64,000 nt of DNA from Ipomoea triloba (GCF_003576645.1 NC_044922.1:8645062-8709061); one strand, 5' to 3'. Positions 35,978-48,900 are shown, counted from the first letter of the stretch. A program made the numbers and translations. The notes: generated from the letters alone by a model not told the origin.

Positions 35978-37177
35978 TGATATGTCGGGTCTACTCGCAG
36001 TGAGGTATAGTAGAGAACCAATCATTCCTTGATATTTTGTTTGCTCGACATCTTTTCCTTCATCATCTTTATCCAGTTTGAGTGCTATACTCATCGGTAT
36101 TTTGACTGCGCCTTTTCCTTCCATGCCAAATTTCTTTATAAGATCTTTTGTGTATTTGGCCTGGTTGATGAAGATTTCTTCCTTTAGTTGTCTGACTTGT
36201 AGTCCAAGGAAGTAATTTAGTTCACCCATCATGCTCATTTCGAATCTGTTTTACATAAGCTTAGAAAATTTCTCACACAAGGATTTATCAGTACTTCCAA
36301 ATATAATATCATCAACATAAATTTATACCAATAAAATATGATTATTTTCTTGAATTCTAAATAAGGTTTTGTCAACAAGGCCTTTGGTAAAACCACAACT
36401 AATTAAGAACAATGACAGAGTGTCATACCAAGCCCGTGGTGCTTGTTTTAACCCATACAACACCTTCTTTAGTTTATAGACCTTATCAACATCACCTTTT
36501 ACCTCAAAACCGGGTGGTTGTTCCACGTAGACTTCCTCTTCAAGTAGTCCATTTAGAAATGCACTTTTCACGTCCATTTGGTAGATCGTGAAATTCTTGT
36601 ATGCTGCGTAGGCTAGAAAAATTCGTATTGCTTCGAGTCGTGCAACTAGGGCGAATGTTTCATCAAAATCAATTCCTTCTTCTTGTGAATAGCCCTTTGC
36701 AACTAGCCTCGCCTTATTCCTAACAATGATTCCATCTTCATTTGCTTTGTTCCTAAAGACCCATTTTGTTCCAATAACATTATGATCTTTTGGTCTAGGA
36801 ACAAGTTCCCATACGTCATTCCTTGTGAACTGACTTAGCTCCTCTTGCATAGCCTCAATCCAGCTTGGATCACTTAGAGCTTCATCTATTTCTTTTGGTT
36901 CAATCTGAGACAGAAAACACGCAAATAAAGTGTCTCGTGCAGCTGATCTTGTTTTCACGCCTTCTTGCAAATTTCCAATAATAAGATCTTGTGGATGACT
37001 CCTTAGCCACTTTCTATCAGGTTGGAAGACTTCTTGAACGTGAGTAGTGGGTAGAGGTTGACTGGCACATGTAGATTCATCATGAATAGCTTGGTCAGCC
37101 TCATCCTCACTTTGAATATTCATGTGGTTAACCTCATCCTCAAAATTTGTCTCACTAATGAGGTTAGCCTCATTACC
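35978..37177 (-). pseudogene. copia reverse transcriptase (broken)
   Basis: Minus-strand translation gives [86 protein letters not shown] and [14 protein letters not shown], then a stop at 36323-36325 directly before the catalytic YVDD box, another stop at 36251-36253, then ELNYFLGLQVRQ and SLLYLTASRPDISYS. All pieces share one frame. Each of these two stops lies where the family usually has Gln. The motif order is that of Ty1/copia reverse transcriptase. It connects to integrase across the solo LTR at 37183-38861. Confidence 0.92.
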
Positions 37178-37182
37178 AACAT

Positions 37183-38861
37183 TGTTGGTCCCAAGGGGAT
37201 GGGGTACAAGTCTAGAGGGGGGGGGGTGAATAGACTTGTATAAGATTTTGCAAATCTTTTCGACCTCTCGTGTGTATTGAACTCAGGATGTTTAGGTTCG
37301 ATACCTCACGAGGTGAAGACAAAGTTTTATGCGCAGCGGAAAAGTTATCCCCTTTTAGTTAGCACGAGTTTGAGTTAGTTCGAGAGGTGTGTTTATATGT
37401 AGTGCAATCGAGAGGTTAGCGAGAGATAAAAACAGAAAGTAAATACGAGAGAGATTTTTAAGTGGTTCGGCCAACCCGCCTACGTCCACTCTTCTTCCAG
37501 AAACTCCCTGGAAGGATTGCACTAAAAACTTCCCTTTTTAGTACAATGTCGAGCGCTTGAGCTTTGATCACGAAGCCCGCCTCAAGCCTCAGGTTTTTCG
37601 CCCCGCTTCTTGTTACTCCACCTATCGAGCACTTGAGCTTTGATCACCAAGCCCGCCTCAAGCCTCAGGATCTTCACTAGACAGCTGCCAGGTTACTCCG
37701 CCTCTTCTTGCTTAATCCAAAGCAAGGACCTTTGGTTGTCACAGTTGAATGCAACAAACTCCAATCTGACCAAGAGCTATCGTTGAATCAACTTCAATGT
37801 AGAGCAGCTTCGGTCACCTTCTAGATATGTAGCAGTTTAAGCTATGTAACTCTCTCAAACACTAAGATGTGTTTTCTCGCTGTTTTTTGAATATCAGGAT
37901 GATATTCCAAATTTAGCACTTGCACTTGAACGTTTGAATCAGACACCTCTTTTGAATTTTCCAATTCTGTAACTCTCTCTTTTTATCTTTGTGTCTTCAC
38001 GTCCTCTTTATATGAGAGTTGAGGAATAATTCTGTTGGAGGGAAAATTATTCCGTTTGAAATTTGTCTCCCATGATGTGTATGGGACTTGCATCTTTTCA
38101 GCATTCTTCATGGAGTAGTGGTCTTGTAACTTGAACCTTTTGTTTGATAGTGGATATTCCATAATCCACTTTCTTGAATCCATGCACCACTTGCTATCTT
38201 TGGTAAAAGTTACTCTTTTTAAATTCCCATTGATCCTCGTTTTAGGGAATAAGACCGACTTTGGATTGGTGCACCTTCTATCCGTTTGTTGTGGAATTCT
38301 GATGTGGCATCCACTTCTGGCACCTCCTTAATATTTTATCTCCATGATATTCTTCTTTTCCAAACTTCATCCATGCTTCCTGACCGTCATTCAGCTTATT
38401 GGAGAAGTGTCAGTTTATCGAGACCAAAAATGATGTCTCGATCCCATGCATCGAGAGATCTATCTCTCGAACTTAGCTTATGTTTGAACTGGATCGTTGT
38501 ATCGAGAGGTCCTATCTCTCGAACTCTGCTTCGAACTGGATTGTTGTATCGAGAGGTCCTACCTCTCGAACTCTGCTTATGTCTCGAGACTTAGTTGATG
38601 TCTCGCAGACCCTTATTCCTCCAGTGTTGTCCCGTGTCTTCTTCTGTTCTATCTATGAAATTACAACACGAGACTTCTAAGATGTTCAAACAAGTTTACT
38701 TCAAGCTAAAATATTTTCCGAGTTGAGCTCAAAGTTACCCGGTTGTATTTTCGCTCTTGGTTTACTTGTCGAACTTACAACGTTTTGCCTATGTGTCGAG
38801 ACTTGGGGATTTCTACTTAACAGTTGGTATCATCAAAACCTATTACATGATGTTCCTAACA
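37183..38861 (-). mobile_element. solo LTR (copia, family 2) between integrase and RT
   Basis: 1679 bp starting TGTTGGTCCCAAGGGG and ending GTTCCTAACA on the plus strand, flanked by perfect AACAT duplications (37178-37182, 38862-38866). The ends resemble the Sirevirus LTR ends but the body differs: tctcgaact / tatcgagaggtcc words repeat at 38440-38590, and two copies of gagctttgatcac-aagcccgcctcaagcc lie at about 37558 and 37635. The same LTR begins again at 63841. Confidence 0.88.
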
Positions 38862-38866
38862 AACAT

Positions 38867-40328
38867 GAATTTCTTCATTTCTAGAGTCAGCCTCGTTTCT
38901 CCTAGTGAGTGTCACGTCCACTTCTTGAATTTTGGAATTATTAAGTTCCAAATCACTTATTCCCTGCAAGATCTCAATCTCAGATGAATCATTAGTCTCA
39001 AATAAATTATTTGGCACATTTTTACCACTATTCGAAACATCTGCTTCCTTGCTCTTTGCTGATTCGTCAAATACAACATGTATTAATTCTTCTACCACCA
39101 TTGTTGATTTATTGTATACTTTGAATGCTCTGCTGGTGGAAGAATATCCCAAAAATATTGCTTCATCTGCACGCTCATCAAATGTTTTTAGATGTGTTTT
39201 ACCATTAATAAGAACAAAACATTTGCATCCAAAAATATGAAAATAACTAAGGTTAGGTTTTCTCCCTTTCCAAAGTTCATATGGCGTCTTGTTGTGCAGC
39301 TTGTGAATCATGCTTCTATTTTGAGTATAGCAAGCAGTGTTGATAGCTTCTGCCCAAAAACGTTTTGGTAGATCGGCAGCCGTAATCATAACTCGTGCGA
39401 CTTCTTTAAGCATTCTATTTCTTCTTTCGGCTACACCGTTTTGTTGCGGCGTTCTTGCGGCTGATAATTGATGTACAATTCCTAGAGAATTGCAATAAGC
39501 TTGGATCACACCATTCACGAACTCTGTACCCCGGTCGGTACGGATTTTGACTATTTTGACTTCTTTTTCATTTTGAAGTTGCTTGAGCAGTTCTGGCAGC
39601 TTTTTCTCCACTTCATTCTTTTTGTTGAGAAATATTGTCCATGTGTATCTGGAAAAATCATCAACAACTACAAGAGTATATTTCTTACCACTTATACTTA
39701 CTGGGTCTACTGTACCAAATAAATCCATGTGTAGTAGACTAAGAGGTCTTGAGCTTGATTCGTGGGTTTTGGACTTGAATGAAGATTTGATTTGCTTTCC
39801 TCTTTGACACGCATCGCAAATTTGATCTTTCTTGAACGTGATGTTGGGTAGTCCTTTGACTATATTTTTCGTTGCTAGCTTGTTGATTGTCTTGAAGTTC
39901 AAATGATTTAACTTCTTGTGCCATTCCCAACACGTGATGCTTGAATTGTTTGCCACTAAGCACACTGTATCTTTTGTAGTGCTCCAATTCACAACGTACA
40001 TGTTTCTCTTTCTCGTTCCTTCGAGTACGATTTCTCCGGTTGATTCTTTCTTCACTTGGCATTTGTCTTTGAAGAATTCCACAAGATATCCTTTGTCACA
40101 AAATTGACTTGTACTCAACAAGTTCAATTTTAGACCTTCCACATAGGATACATCTTCTATTTTCAATCCGTTTCGTACTATCGTTCCGATTCCTTTTGTT
40201 GAACCATATCGATCGTTTCCTCCGAATACGACTTTTGGTCCTTCGATGGATTTGAAATTTACAAGACTAGATTTGTTTCCAGTCATGTGCCGTGAACATC
40301 CACTATCGAAGTACCAAACCTTCTGCAA
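38867..40328 (-). pseudogene. copia protease and integrase part of pol
   Basis: The open stretch of ~490 residues begins near VWYFDSGCSRHMTG, the copia protease-type motif with DSG. It continues with the integrase zinc finger (WHKKLNHLN ... CDACQRGKQ) and the catalytic core: HMDLFG (D), RTDRGTEF (D), and PQQNGVAERRNR (E), followed by FHIFGCKCFVL and EAIFLGYSSTSRAFKVYN. The frame differs from that of gag, which ends six bases upstream, so either a natural frameshift joins them or an indel has occurred. This stretch itself has no stop, but the gene as a whole is broken downstream by the solo LTR and the RT stops. Confidence 0.9.
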
Positions 40329-40333
40329 AATAT

Positions 40334-42487
40334 TTAAATATTTTTAGGTACCCAGTTTTCCTTGGGTCCTGGGGGGTTAGTGATTTTTGATACCCAAATC
40401 CACCTTGTTCTTACAGAATCAAGAATAGGTGATTTGTAACCATTGTTAACTTTATAATCATAGCTAATCTTCGAAAACTTTTTCGGTGCCGGGTTTTGAA
40501 AACTTAATCTACTTTTTGGCACTTGGGAAATATATTGTTTGAACTTATTAACTCTTGGTCTAGTCCAAGTTTTAATATTTTCAACCCAATATGACTCTGT
40601 AGGATAAAATCTCCTAACTCCACTGTTCGGAATTTTTCTCATTTTCCAATGTGGTCTTTTTGCACTTAACTCATTGGAGTATCTTTTTGAATAATTAAAT
40701 CCATGCCTTTTAGCAAACTGTGTTGGCGAAAAATAGTTCTTTTGAGCATTCGGCCGTACAGTGCTATTTTTGGCAATTGGTTGATACCTAATTCCTTGTC
40801 TCATTGTGCTATCTTGACTTTTAACAAATTTTACCACATGCACTTTATCATTTAAAGTAGTAGTAGAATTGGTCAACTTGATAGAGTTATCATTTAAAGT
40901 AGTAGTAGAATTGGTCAACTTGATAGAGGCTTGAGAACACGACGGATCATAACCGAGACCGGTTTTATCGTTAGATGGTTTTTGCATATTTAAACCGAGA
41001 CCGGTTTTATCGTTAGATGGTTTTTGCATATTTATCATTTTGTCCATTATTTTAGACGAATGAGTAAATGTTGCAATAACCTCCCTTAAGTTGTGTTCTC
41101 TCACTTCCCTCGATTTACACTCTTCTTGAAGACAAATAATTTTGGCATTCAAATCTTTCACCTCGGACAGAGCATGTTGCAATTTTTCATTTATTTCATC
41201 TTTTTCAAGAATAAAAAATTTATTGCGCTCTTCGAGTTGAGTGTGAGTGTCCATTACGATTTGACATTCCCTCATTAAATGAGAGATAGAATCTTTCAAA
41301 AAAGTAGAACTCACAGAATCAAAAGATTTAGATGTTACCTCATCTTCTTCCAAATCATGCGCCATTAAGCACTTGTCCTCACAGGTTGACTCACTTGAAA
41401 TACTCATGCAAAATAATGCATTGTCATCCTTAAAGTTGTCACTTTCATCACTTGAAGATTCCTCTGACATGCTTGATTCCAAGGGATCACTAATCAAGGC
41501 TTTTCTCTTGTCCTTTTTGAATCTTCTTTCCTTTGTCTTAGCCTCTTCCTGCACAATATCATTTTGATTTTTGCTAACCTTGGGATAGAGACACTCAGCC
41601 ATAAAGTGTCCAGGCTTTCTGCAATTGTAGCATAAATTCGAAACTTCTTCTGGGTTGCTTCGTTTGGGTCTTCTCATTGAGCTTGTGTTTTTCTTCTTCA
41701 TAAATTTCTTAAATTTCCTAACAAACAAAACAAAATTTTCGTCAGATAATAATTCACTATTTTCTACTGACCTTGACATGGATGGTTGTTCGACAACGAG
41801 TGCGGCATTTTTCTCTTCGCGTTCTTCTTCCATCCTTGACTTCATTTCGAATTCGTACGCCTTGAGATCACTAAAAAGTTTGTCGGTTGTCAACGTTTTT
41901 AGATCTCTATGATCTCTCATGGCCGTGACTTTCATATCCCAGTTTGATGGTAATCCTCGTAGGATTTTGAGCGATATCTCCTTTTGATCAATCTCCTTGC
42001 CTAGATCGACAATCTCTCCCATGATTTTGATAAATCTTGTCTCCATGTCGGTAATAGATTCACCACTTAGCATTTTGAAATCCTCGAATTTCTTTAATGC
42101 TATTGTGAGCTTGTTGTCTTTTTCTTGTTCGTCTCCTTCGCCAATCTTCACAAGAATTCCCCAAACTTCCTTTACGGTTTTGCATTTTCGAACTTTTTGG
42201 AAAGTTGCATCGTCAATGGCTTTGAACAAAATATCCTTGGCAATGTTGTCCAAGTTATTTCGTGTACGATCTTCTAGACCCCATTCCTCTTTGGGTTTAG
42301 GAATGTACTGCGGTGTTGTACTCGTTTGTGCTACAGCGGTATTGATCTTTAAGATTTTGATCGGCCCGTCTTTAATGACTTTCCACATTTCATCGTGTAA
42401 TGCGGACAAATGAACCTGCATACGTATTTTCCAATCATCAAATTTATCTAATGAGAATAATAGGTTGGGAGCCAAGTCTCTCTTCAT
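40334..42487 (-). CDS. Sirevirus-like gag polyprotein
   Basis: Intact 717-residue ORF starting MKRDLAPNLLFSLDKFDDWK. Residues ~60-215 resemble the copia gag capsid region (FDDWKIRMQVHL, KTVKEVWGILVKIGEGDEQE, ITDMETRFIKIMGEIVDLG, ILRGLPSNWDMKVTAM). A zinc knuckle CYNCRKPGHFMAEC (CX2CX4HX4C) follows near residue 285, for RNA packaging. After it comes an acidic Ser/Glu-rich stretch, a predicted coiled coil (KDLNAKIICLQEECKSREV) and two short in-frame tandem duplications near residues 500-550 (NMQKPSNDKTGLG twice, SIKLTNSTTTLND twice). The start lies 68 bases after the LTR end, close to the primer site. Long gag with a C-terminal extension is typical of Sireviruses. Confidence 0.9.
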   Translation of the reverse strand: MKRDLAPNLLFSLDKFDDWKIRMQVHLSALHDEMWKVIKDGPIKILKINTAVAQTSTTPQYIPKPKEEWGLEDRTRNNLDNIAKDILFKAIDDATFQKVRKCKTVKEVWGILVKIGEGDEQEKDNKLTIALKKFEDFKMLSGESITDMETRFIKIMGEIVDLGKEIDQKEISLKILRGLPSNWDMKVTAMRDHRDLKTLTTDKLFSDLKAYEFEMKSRMEEEREEKNAALVVEQPSMSRSVENSELLSDENFVLFVRKFKKFMKKKNTSSMRRPKRSNPEEVSNLCYNCRKPGHFMAECLYPKVSKNQNDIVQEEAKTKERRFKKDKRKALISDPLESSMSEESSSDESDNFKDDNALFCMSISSESTCEDKCLMAHDLEEDEVTSKSFDSVSSTFLKDSISHLMRECQIVMDTHTQLEERNKFFILEKDEINEKLQHALSEVKDLNAKIICLQEECKSREVREHNLREVIATFTHSSKIMDKMINMQKPSNDKTGLGLNMQKPSNDKTGLGYDPSCSQASIKLTNSTTTLNDNSIKLTNSTTTLNDKVHVVKFVKSQDSTMRQGIRYQPIAKNSTVRPNAQKNYFSPTQFAKRHGFNYSKRYSNELSAKRPHWKMRKIPNSGVRRFYPTESYWVENIKTWTRPRVNKFKQYISQVPKSRLSFQNPAPKKFSKISYDYKVNNGYKSPILDSVRTRWIWVSKITNPPGPKENWVPKNI

Positions 42488-42540
42488 TTTGAAGGTTTGA
42501 GATCTGTCTAGCAGTCAAGATTTGACTCAAATAGACAACC

Positions 42541-42552
42541 GCTCTGATACCA
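42541..42552 (-). other. primer binding site (initiator tRNA-Met type)
   Basis: On the minus strand TGGTATCAGAGC lies 2 bases after the end of the LTR (…CCAACA). This is the standard initiator-Met tRNA complement used by plant copia elements to start reverse transcription. Confidence 0.93.
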
Positions 42553-42554
42553 CT

Positions 42555-44678
42555 TGTTGGTCCCGATAGGGTAGGGAAAAGTCTAGAGGGGGGGTGAATA
42601 GACTTTTCTAACTTTTCAAAAAGGATATTATAACACTTCAACAGAAAGAATCCAAGTGAATAAATTCAACTTGAATTGCGCAGCGGATAAATAAATGGTA
42701 AAGTGCTATAATCAAAGTTACGTAAAAATGAAGAGTTTCACAACATGCAACACGTTAGAAACGTCAGATATAACTCAAACAATGAGTATATAAAGTTTGG
42801 CTCGCATGCGGACGTGGGAACTATCAAACCCAGATCAAAAGATATAACTAGTGAATAGTTGGGTTCGTAGCATAACAACAAATATAAGCTTCACAGGATG
42901 AGGTTGAGTATGCAAAAATGTCTTGCATGCAAATATGATGTCACGTATATCAATAAAGCATATAGCAATAAATGTGACAAAATATGCAATGCATGTGATG
43001 CTTAGATAGATAAATATGCAAGCAGATATATGAGCAGATAAAGTAAATGACACAGGGATTTATAGTGGTTCGGAGGTGATGTAATCCTCCTACTCCACTT
43101 TCTCCTTCCTCCAGGAGAGATTCCACTATTTTCAATCACCCAGATACAATAGTCAATCTTGTGCTCTTCTAGCACTCCTCTACTCCGAATGCACTTTTGC
43201 TACAGCAACACTCAAACCCGAACGTCTTGCACCCAGCTACACTTAGTTTCCCCGAGTGTCTTGCACAAAGCTACACTCCTACAATTTCTTTTCAAGAAAT
43301 AAAGTATTTCTTTTCTAAGACTTGATTTCTCTCGTGTATAGCTCACTGCTTAGCACTTTCAAATCTGATATGACTTGTAGTGTATTTAGTGCTAATATTT
43401 TTCTGTGTCGTGCTCTTTCACGTGACTGCTTTCTATTCAGTTCCCTCGTCTGTTTTCTCGTGTTGCACTTTGTATCAAGTCTTCTTGGGTTTATATAGCT
43501 AAATTAGCTATTTGCCCGTTGTAATTCTTCAGAGCATTAAATGCTTTCAGATGGTCTTTGTCAAATTTGATGGCTCCGTCAGATGAATTTGAATTTTTGC
43601 TTCTGATAATCCTCCAACGTTCTTCTGCAATCACTGATATGATTTTCCTTGTAACTTGTAGCCATCCATCTTTGACTTTGGTAGTGTGAACACTTGACTT
43701 TGTTCATAATCCATAAGTCAGACTGCTCTGAAAATATATCCGTTCGGTGACTCTTGCTTGAGCATAATTGATGCCTCTGAAAAGTATATTGACTTTTCTC
43801 ATGATGATCTTCAGCTCCTTGTAGCAAATTTGAATTCACCTTTCTTGAATAAAAAATAGACCATCCTATTTTCCTCCTTGGTTATGCCATACTCATCCTC
43901 AAAAATGATTTTTGTTCTTCCCCCTATTTATTTGGGTTTCACGTAAATCATGCATGGCATACTAGGTTGACCATTAAATGTAGGTCATCATCATCCTCCT
44001 TTCAAGAATATGCATAGTTAGCCTCATCTCCAAAATGACTTGTAGCTAAGTCATCCTCATCCTCCTTGAATTAATTCCAATAGGCTAAGTCATCCTCATC
44101 CTCATTCTTGAACTTAAATTCGGTCAAGTCATCCTCTTCTCTCTTTAATTTAATTCAAGTCATCCTCATCTCCATTCTTGAATTGATTTTCGGCCAAATC
44201 AACCTCTTCTCCAAACTTGATTTAATTTTCGGCCAAGTCATCCTCAATGGTCAAGTCATCCTCATTTCCATAAATTAAAGAAACAAGGTCATCCTCATCA
44301 CCAAAAATATTTTCTTGCATGGGTTAGCCTTTAAAATATTTTGTGAGGGAACCCATTCGAGATTGACTTCAATTTTGACCTTTAATTGCAACATCTTCAT
44401 CACGAATTAATTAATTCTTTCAAAGAATTAATTCTTGCAATTTGAACCGTTGACTTGCTTCGGGTTGTCTTCGAGTCTTGATCAATCTTCCAAATTCTCC
44501 TCAATTTGTAAAGTGGAAGAGAATGACTTACAAGTATAAAGTAGAAATTTATACTATTGTAATTTCCGCTTAACCGATTCGTCTCGTACTTGACGTAATC
44601 CTATACTAGACTCAAAATAAAATTGGGGGTTCTAATATTACATTTTTGGTTCATCAAAACAATTACAATATATTCCTA

Positions 44679-44681
<3 letters not shown>
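42555..44681 (-). repeat. 5' LTR of the Sirevirus-like element
   Basis: 2127 bp with ends TGTTGG.../...CTAACA on the plus strand. It is very similar to 24892-28712 where they align, with scattered substitutions, one minisatellite copy instead of five, and a segment at about 43470-43548 that the other LTR lacks. Confidence 0.92.
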
Positions 44682-44711
<30 letters not shown>

Positions 44712-45021
44712 AAAAACAATTAGTATATTGTATAAATGATTTGTTCTTAACTTATGGATTAATACATTATATATTTGATTACTTATTAGTTATTATTATG
44801 CTTAAAAAATTACAAATGCATTAATATATGTTTAAACTATCCAAATTATTTTAGTAAACACTTATTACCTTTTTATATTAATTTTTATTTAAATTTAAAA
44901 TTTTTAAATTTGGCGGACCCCCACCGAGGCCCGCGAGCTTAAGGCGGGGTGGGGCGGGGCGGCCTCTAATAGGCCCGTGTTTTGGCGGGCCCCGCCCCGC
45001 TGGCCCATTTCGACAACTCTA
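44682..45021. mobile_element. right part and terminus of the hAT-B MITE
   Basis: A TA tract (44682-44706) resumes where the copia element ends. After AT-rich sequence the end is strongly G+C-rich (44912-45000), closing in cccatttcgacaactcta; in reverse, TAGAGTTGTCGAAATGGG, a hAT-like terminus. It is inserted in the BED-finger part of the hAT-A transposase. With the left part it gives a MITE of roughly 0.7 kb before the copia insertion. Confidence 0.65.
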
Positions 45022-45293
45022 CTTGCACCCCTTCTACCAGTAGATAATTTATCCTTACAATACAAACACATTGCTTTCTTTGTACCATTAGCAAGTTATA
45101 TTTCTTCAAAATCATTCCATACCGCTGAAGTTTTTCTCCGTTTTTTTGTTATGATTGAATCATTATCACTCCGATTGACTTCTTCAGAATTGTTACTTTC
45201 AATTGGGTGACTTGCAGAAATTGATGGAGTTGTAGTTGTAACATGCACGTTAACTTGTTGAGGAACAGATTCATTTGTATTGTTACTTGTCAT
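45022..45293 (-). pseudogene. hAT-A transposase N-terminus with BED zinc finger (fragment)
   Basis: Starts MTSNNTNESVPQ, then a Ser/Asn/Glu-rich lead, then the BED finger beginning KKRRKTSAVWNDFEEI. An in-frame stop follows, then AMCLYCKDKLSTGRRGAS, the first Cys pair of the finger. At this point the hAT-B MITE interrupts it; the remainder continues at about 24500 on the same strand. The order and orientation show that this and the pieces at 23143-24505 and 20305-20655 were one gene. Confidence 0.82.
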
Positions 45294-45929
45294 CCTATAT
45301 AATCTAACAAATATTTAACAATTAATACACATAAACAAGGTAAAGTATCTAACATTAAACAAGTAAACATACTAAACAAATCTCCAACTGTTTACTAAAC
45401 AAGCAAAAAGTAGTCAAGCACTTTAATGGCTTCATAAACAACAATGTAAGTAATTTATTACTAAATAGTCTCAATTTAATAAACAAATCTACAAAATTTA
45501 CTAATAACCAACAAACAGTTTATGAAGTTATTGAAGCAACAAACAGTTTATGAAGTCATTGAAGCAACAATCAGTTTCAATTTTTCAAAAAGTAAACCAA
45601 TAAAACTAGTTAACCACTTCCAATATTATAATATGCATATTTCACTCCAAAAAGTAAACCAATAAAACCACTACCAGTGGTCAAGTATACTTATTTCACT
45701 CCAAACAAATGAACAATAAACTAATAAAACCACTACCAATACGGCAGTATACATATTTCACTCCAATTCTCCAAATAGTAGCAAGCGGCAGCCGCTGCCA
45801 CCAACGCATGGACGTAGGCAGCAGCAGCGATCGACAAAGGCAACAGCCGCTGCGACTGACGGATGCAGCAAGAAAACACGTTGCCTCAATGTACGCAGTG
45901 TACGCAAAGAGTAAGAAATGAAGAACGCA
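45294..45929. other. 5' non-coding region of hAT-A
   Basis: AT-rich sequence with two imperfect direct repeats (aacaaacagtttatgaag at 45508/45539; tatttcactccaaa... at about 45640, 45692, 45755), then a G+C-richer patch (45780-45900) that continues across the CACTA element at 49503-49690. It probably contains a leader intron. Confidence 0.45.
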
Positions 45930-48900
45930 CACTACAAAAAAATGCGAAAATAATGACGAATTTAGCGACAGACCATTTCCGTTTTTAATTTTGCGATGGA
46001 TTAGCGACAACTTAGTGACAGATTTTCATTTTTTCTGTTAAATGGACATCTAGCGACGGATTTGTGACAGATATTACGACGAATTTTTTCCGTCGTTAAA
46101 AACGTAGCTAATTTTAGCGGTGAAATTTCACGCAAAAATTAGAGATAAATTTGTGACGAATTAGCGACGAAATTTTTGCAGAGATTTTAGTTGCTACAGA
46201 TAAGCGACGAATATATTAATCCGTCGCTATATTTTCAATCGCGATATGTTTTTGTTTCCATCTTAGCGACGGATTTGAAGATCCGTCGCTACATTTATAC
46301 AATGATATGTTTAAAAACATTCTAGCGATGAATTTGTCTTCCGTCACTATATTTACAAACAATTTTTTAATGATTCTAGGGACAGATTATGACATCTGTC
46401 ACTACATTAATAAATTTTAAAAATAAAAAACCAATCTAGCGACGGATTTAATTATCCGTCACTATAAATAGCGAGGGATATTTAAATCCGTCGCTAGGAT
46501 TAAATCATGGTGTTCTCGCATTTGTTAAGTCTAGTGACGGATTTATGGATCCGTCGCTAGACTTATAACATATTTAGTGCTGAAGATGTCTTTAGCCCTA
46601 AATAAAAATCGTATCCTTCTCCTCCTGTGCTCAAACTACATCCACCGCCATAGCCAACGAGTTGCCTCCACCACTGACCGTCGACCGCTTGTTACATGAC
46701 CGTTGACTGTTGCGCTAAAGGCTGAAGGACGACCGTCAACCTCCGTCGCCGACCGCCCACCTACTGACGCCGCGTACTGCCCATTGTCGACGAGCTGCCC
46801 TCCACCGGCAACTGCCGCTTACTTCTCCGTTGCTTTGGTACGTGTCTCGCTACATTTTACCTGAAACCATTAAACATTAAGGCATTTTCTCCTTTGATGA
46901 TAGAACATTTCACAATAGCGTAAATAGGGAATGGAGTACTTGAACCAAATTTTATCATTTACTAATTAAAAGAATAATATAATTAATTCATATCGTAACA
47001 ACTACTTTATGCTACAAATTAAACTTTTGTCATCATTAGTTAATGTCGGGGAAGGGCAAGGTTAAAGGCAAGGATGATGGCCCGACTCCAAAACAGTGCC
47101 GTGAAAGGTATTTGATTTCGTGATTTTTCGATCTATCTCTGTTTCATAGAATCGGACATGATTTCTGTAAGATTCTATGTTTGGAATTTGTTTTGCTACA
47201 TGTGGATTGGGATATTGTGTAAAGGGTTTATTCATTCTTTTATTAATTTTGAATTTTGGATGGTGTTTTTGCTATATGTAAAACGGATCACCTCTTTTAG
47301 GTCATAGTAGAAGCTGAATTTTGTTTCCATATTAGAGAATTAGCTTTGTAGGAACTTAAGTGATTAGTAATTTTGGAGTTTTGTGATTAAAGAGGCAATT
47401 GTTAGGCTCTTAGCCTGGAATATGGAAGTAGAGTGTAGAAATTGGAAATGGCAGACTAAAGAAAGAAGCTTTCAGAGGAGAGAGGAAGGGGAAAGTTGTT
47501 TCTTCATTAGTTGCAATACAACACCAATAAGAGCGTTTTATGGAGTTTGTTGTGATCTAAGGATAGGATTCATGCATCTTGAATCCTTTTTTCGACAGTC
47601 ATTTGTGAATTTCTTGTGATTGTACACTTCATCATGTTTCCCTTTTGGAATTATACCTGTGTAGTATCTTTTATTGTTGTATGAACAGTTGTGCATAAAC
47701 ACACATCTGAAATTTAATGAAGATTTGAAGATGCAGTAGTTAGAATGTATAGTGGAATTATTAACCAAGAAGTATAATCTATTTGGTAGGCCTTCTGTCA
47801 TAAGGTACAAAATTACTCCATAGACGACAAGGAAATTAATTTTTTAACAGGTGTCTTTTGAAGATTGGTTTGAATGATGATCGAAACCAATATAATATAT
47901 CCGACCATCATTACAATTGTAAGTTTTGTAAGCTTTCCATCACTAAAGACCTTGTGTTTTTTCAATGTTTGCTGTGAAATATATCTTGGATTATAGCATA
48001 TATCCAGATTAGTAAATATTATAAATTATAATGGATGGATTTCAAACTTTAATTACATAAATTTTGATTCAGAGTAGAGCAGCTTTATTGTGCTTCAAAT
48101 TTCAAATTTCATCACTATTGCTAATATATGATCCTAAAATTAAAAAGTCCACACTAGCGCCATATAGGTGAATTCATGCATGCATTTTTTTTATCTTCAT
48201 TAGTTCTGCAGGTGAGTTCATTTTTTACTCAGTGAAACCACCTTTTTTTTTCTTTGAACTCAACAAAACAACTATATTCTATAAACCTAATTCTTTGATG
48301 CTGTAATTTTCTCCATTGCTAACATCTTGGATTATTGTTCTGAATGATGACCCGGCTTGCCTCAGGATTCTAGACAAGAAGCTCTAAGTGTGGTTATTTG
48401 CAGGCCAGTTTAAATACTATTCAAAGCACTGAGGAAGTTCGTGAGGTTGTCTTTTACATTGTGATGCTTTTGTAGTTGTTTTTAGGTTTGCAATTGTAAA
48501 ATTATGAAAGTAACATTTAATTTTTGCTATGGTAGGAGGTTAGGGGTGCTGAGAGGAGAAAGCAAGAGGAATATATTAAGCACATTGAGGTATGCTATTT
48601 TTAATAATCAACATAACCAACGGAAAATTCTTGTATTTTTCATATTATTTCCATTTAAGTAGAAAATTTACCTGTAGGCTTGCCTTCATTTATTACCTAG
48701 CTACTCTAGAAATACTGATTCTTTTTTCTTTCTTTCAGGGTCATTCTACCAAAGCCCTATGACAATTCATTGCTAAGCTATCTGATTGAGATCTAAATGT
48801 TGAAACTTGAAACAACCCTCATAAGGATGTTTTCATAGTTCAAAAAGATTATCATTGATGTACATTTTTTTTAAAATCTTAAATGAAAGTTTTATGACAG

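Larger units (their letters stand above)
24892..44681 (-). mobile_element. Sirevirus-like Ty1/copia retrotransposon, with nested insertions
   Basis: Element in minus orientation: LTR (42555-44681), primer site, gag (42487-40334), protease-integrase (40328-38867), reverse transcriptase (37177-35978), RNase H (33019-32422), extra ORF (31531-29090), polypurine tract (28713-28726), LTR (28712-24892). Flanks are TATAT on both sides, within a TA microsatellite. Two solo LTRs (33025-35972 and 37183-38861) sit inside pol. The gene order PR-IN-RT-RH, initiator-Met primer site, LTR start TGTTAGGAATATATTG and extra downstream ORF fit Sireviruses (SIRE/Maximus lineage). Pol carries several stops, so the copy is not autonomous. 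Confidence 0.92.
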
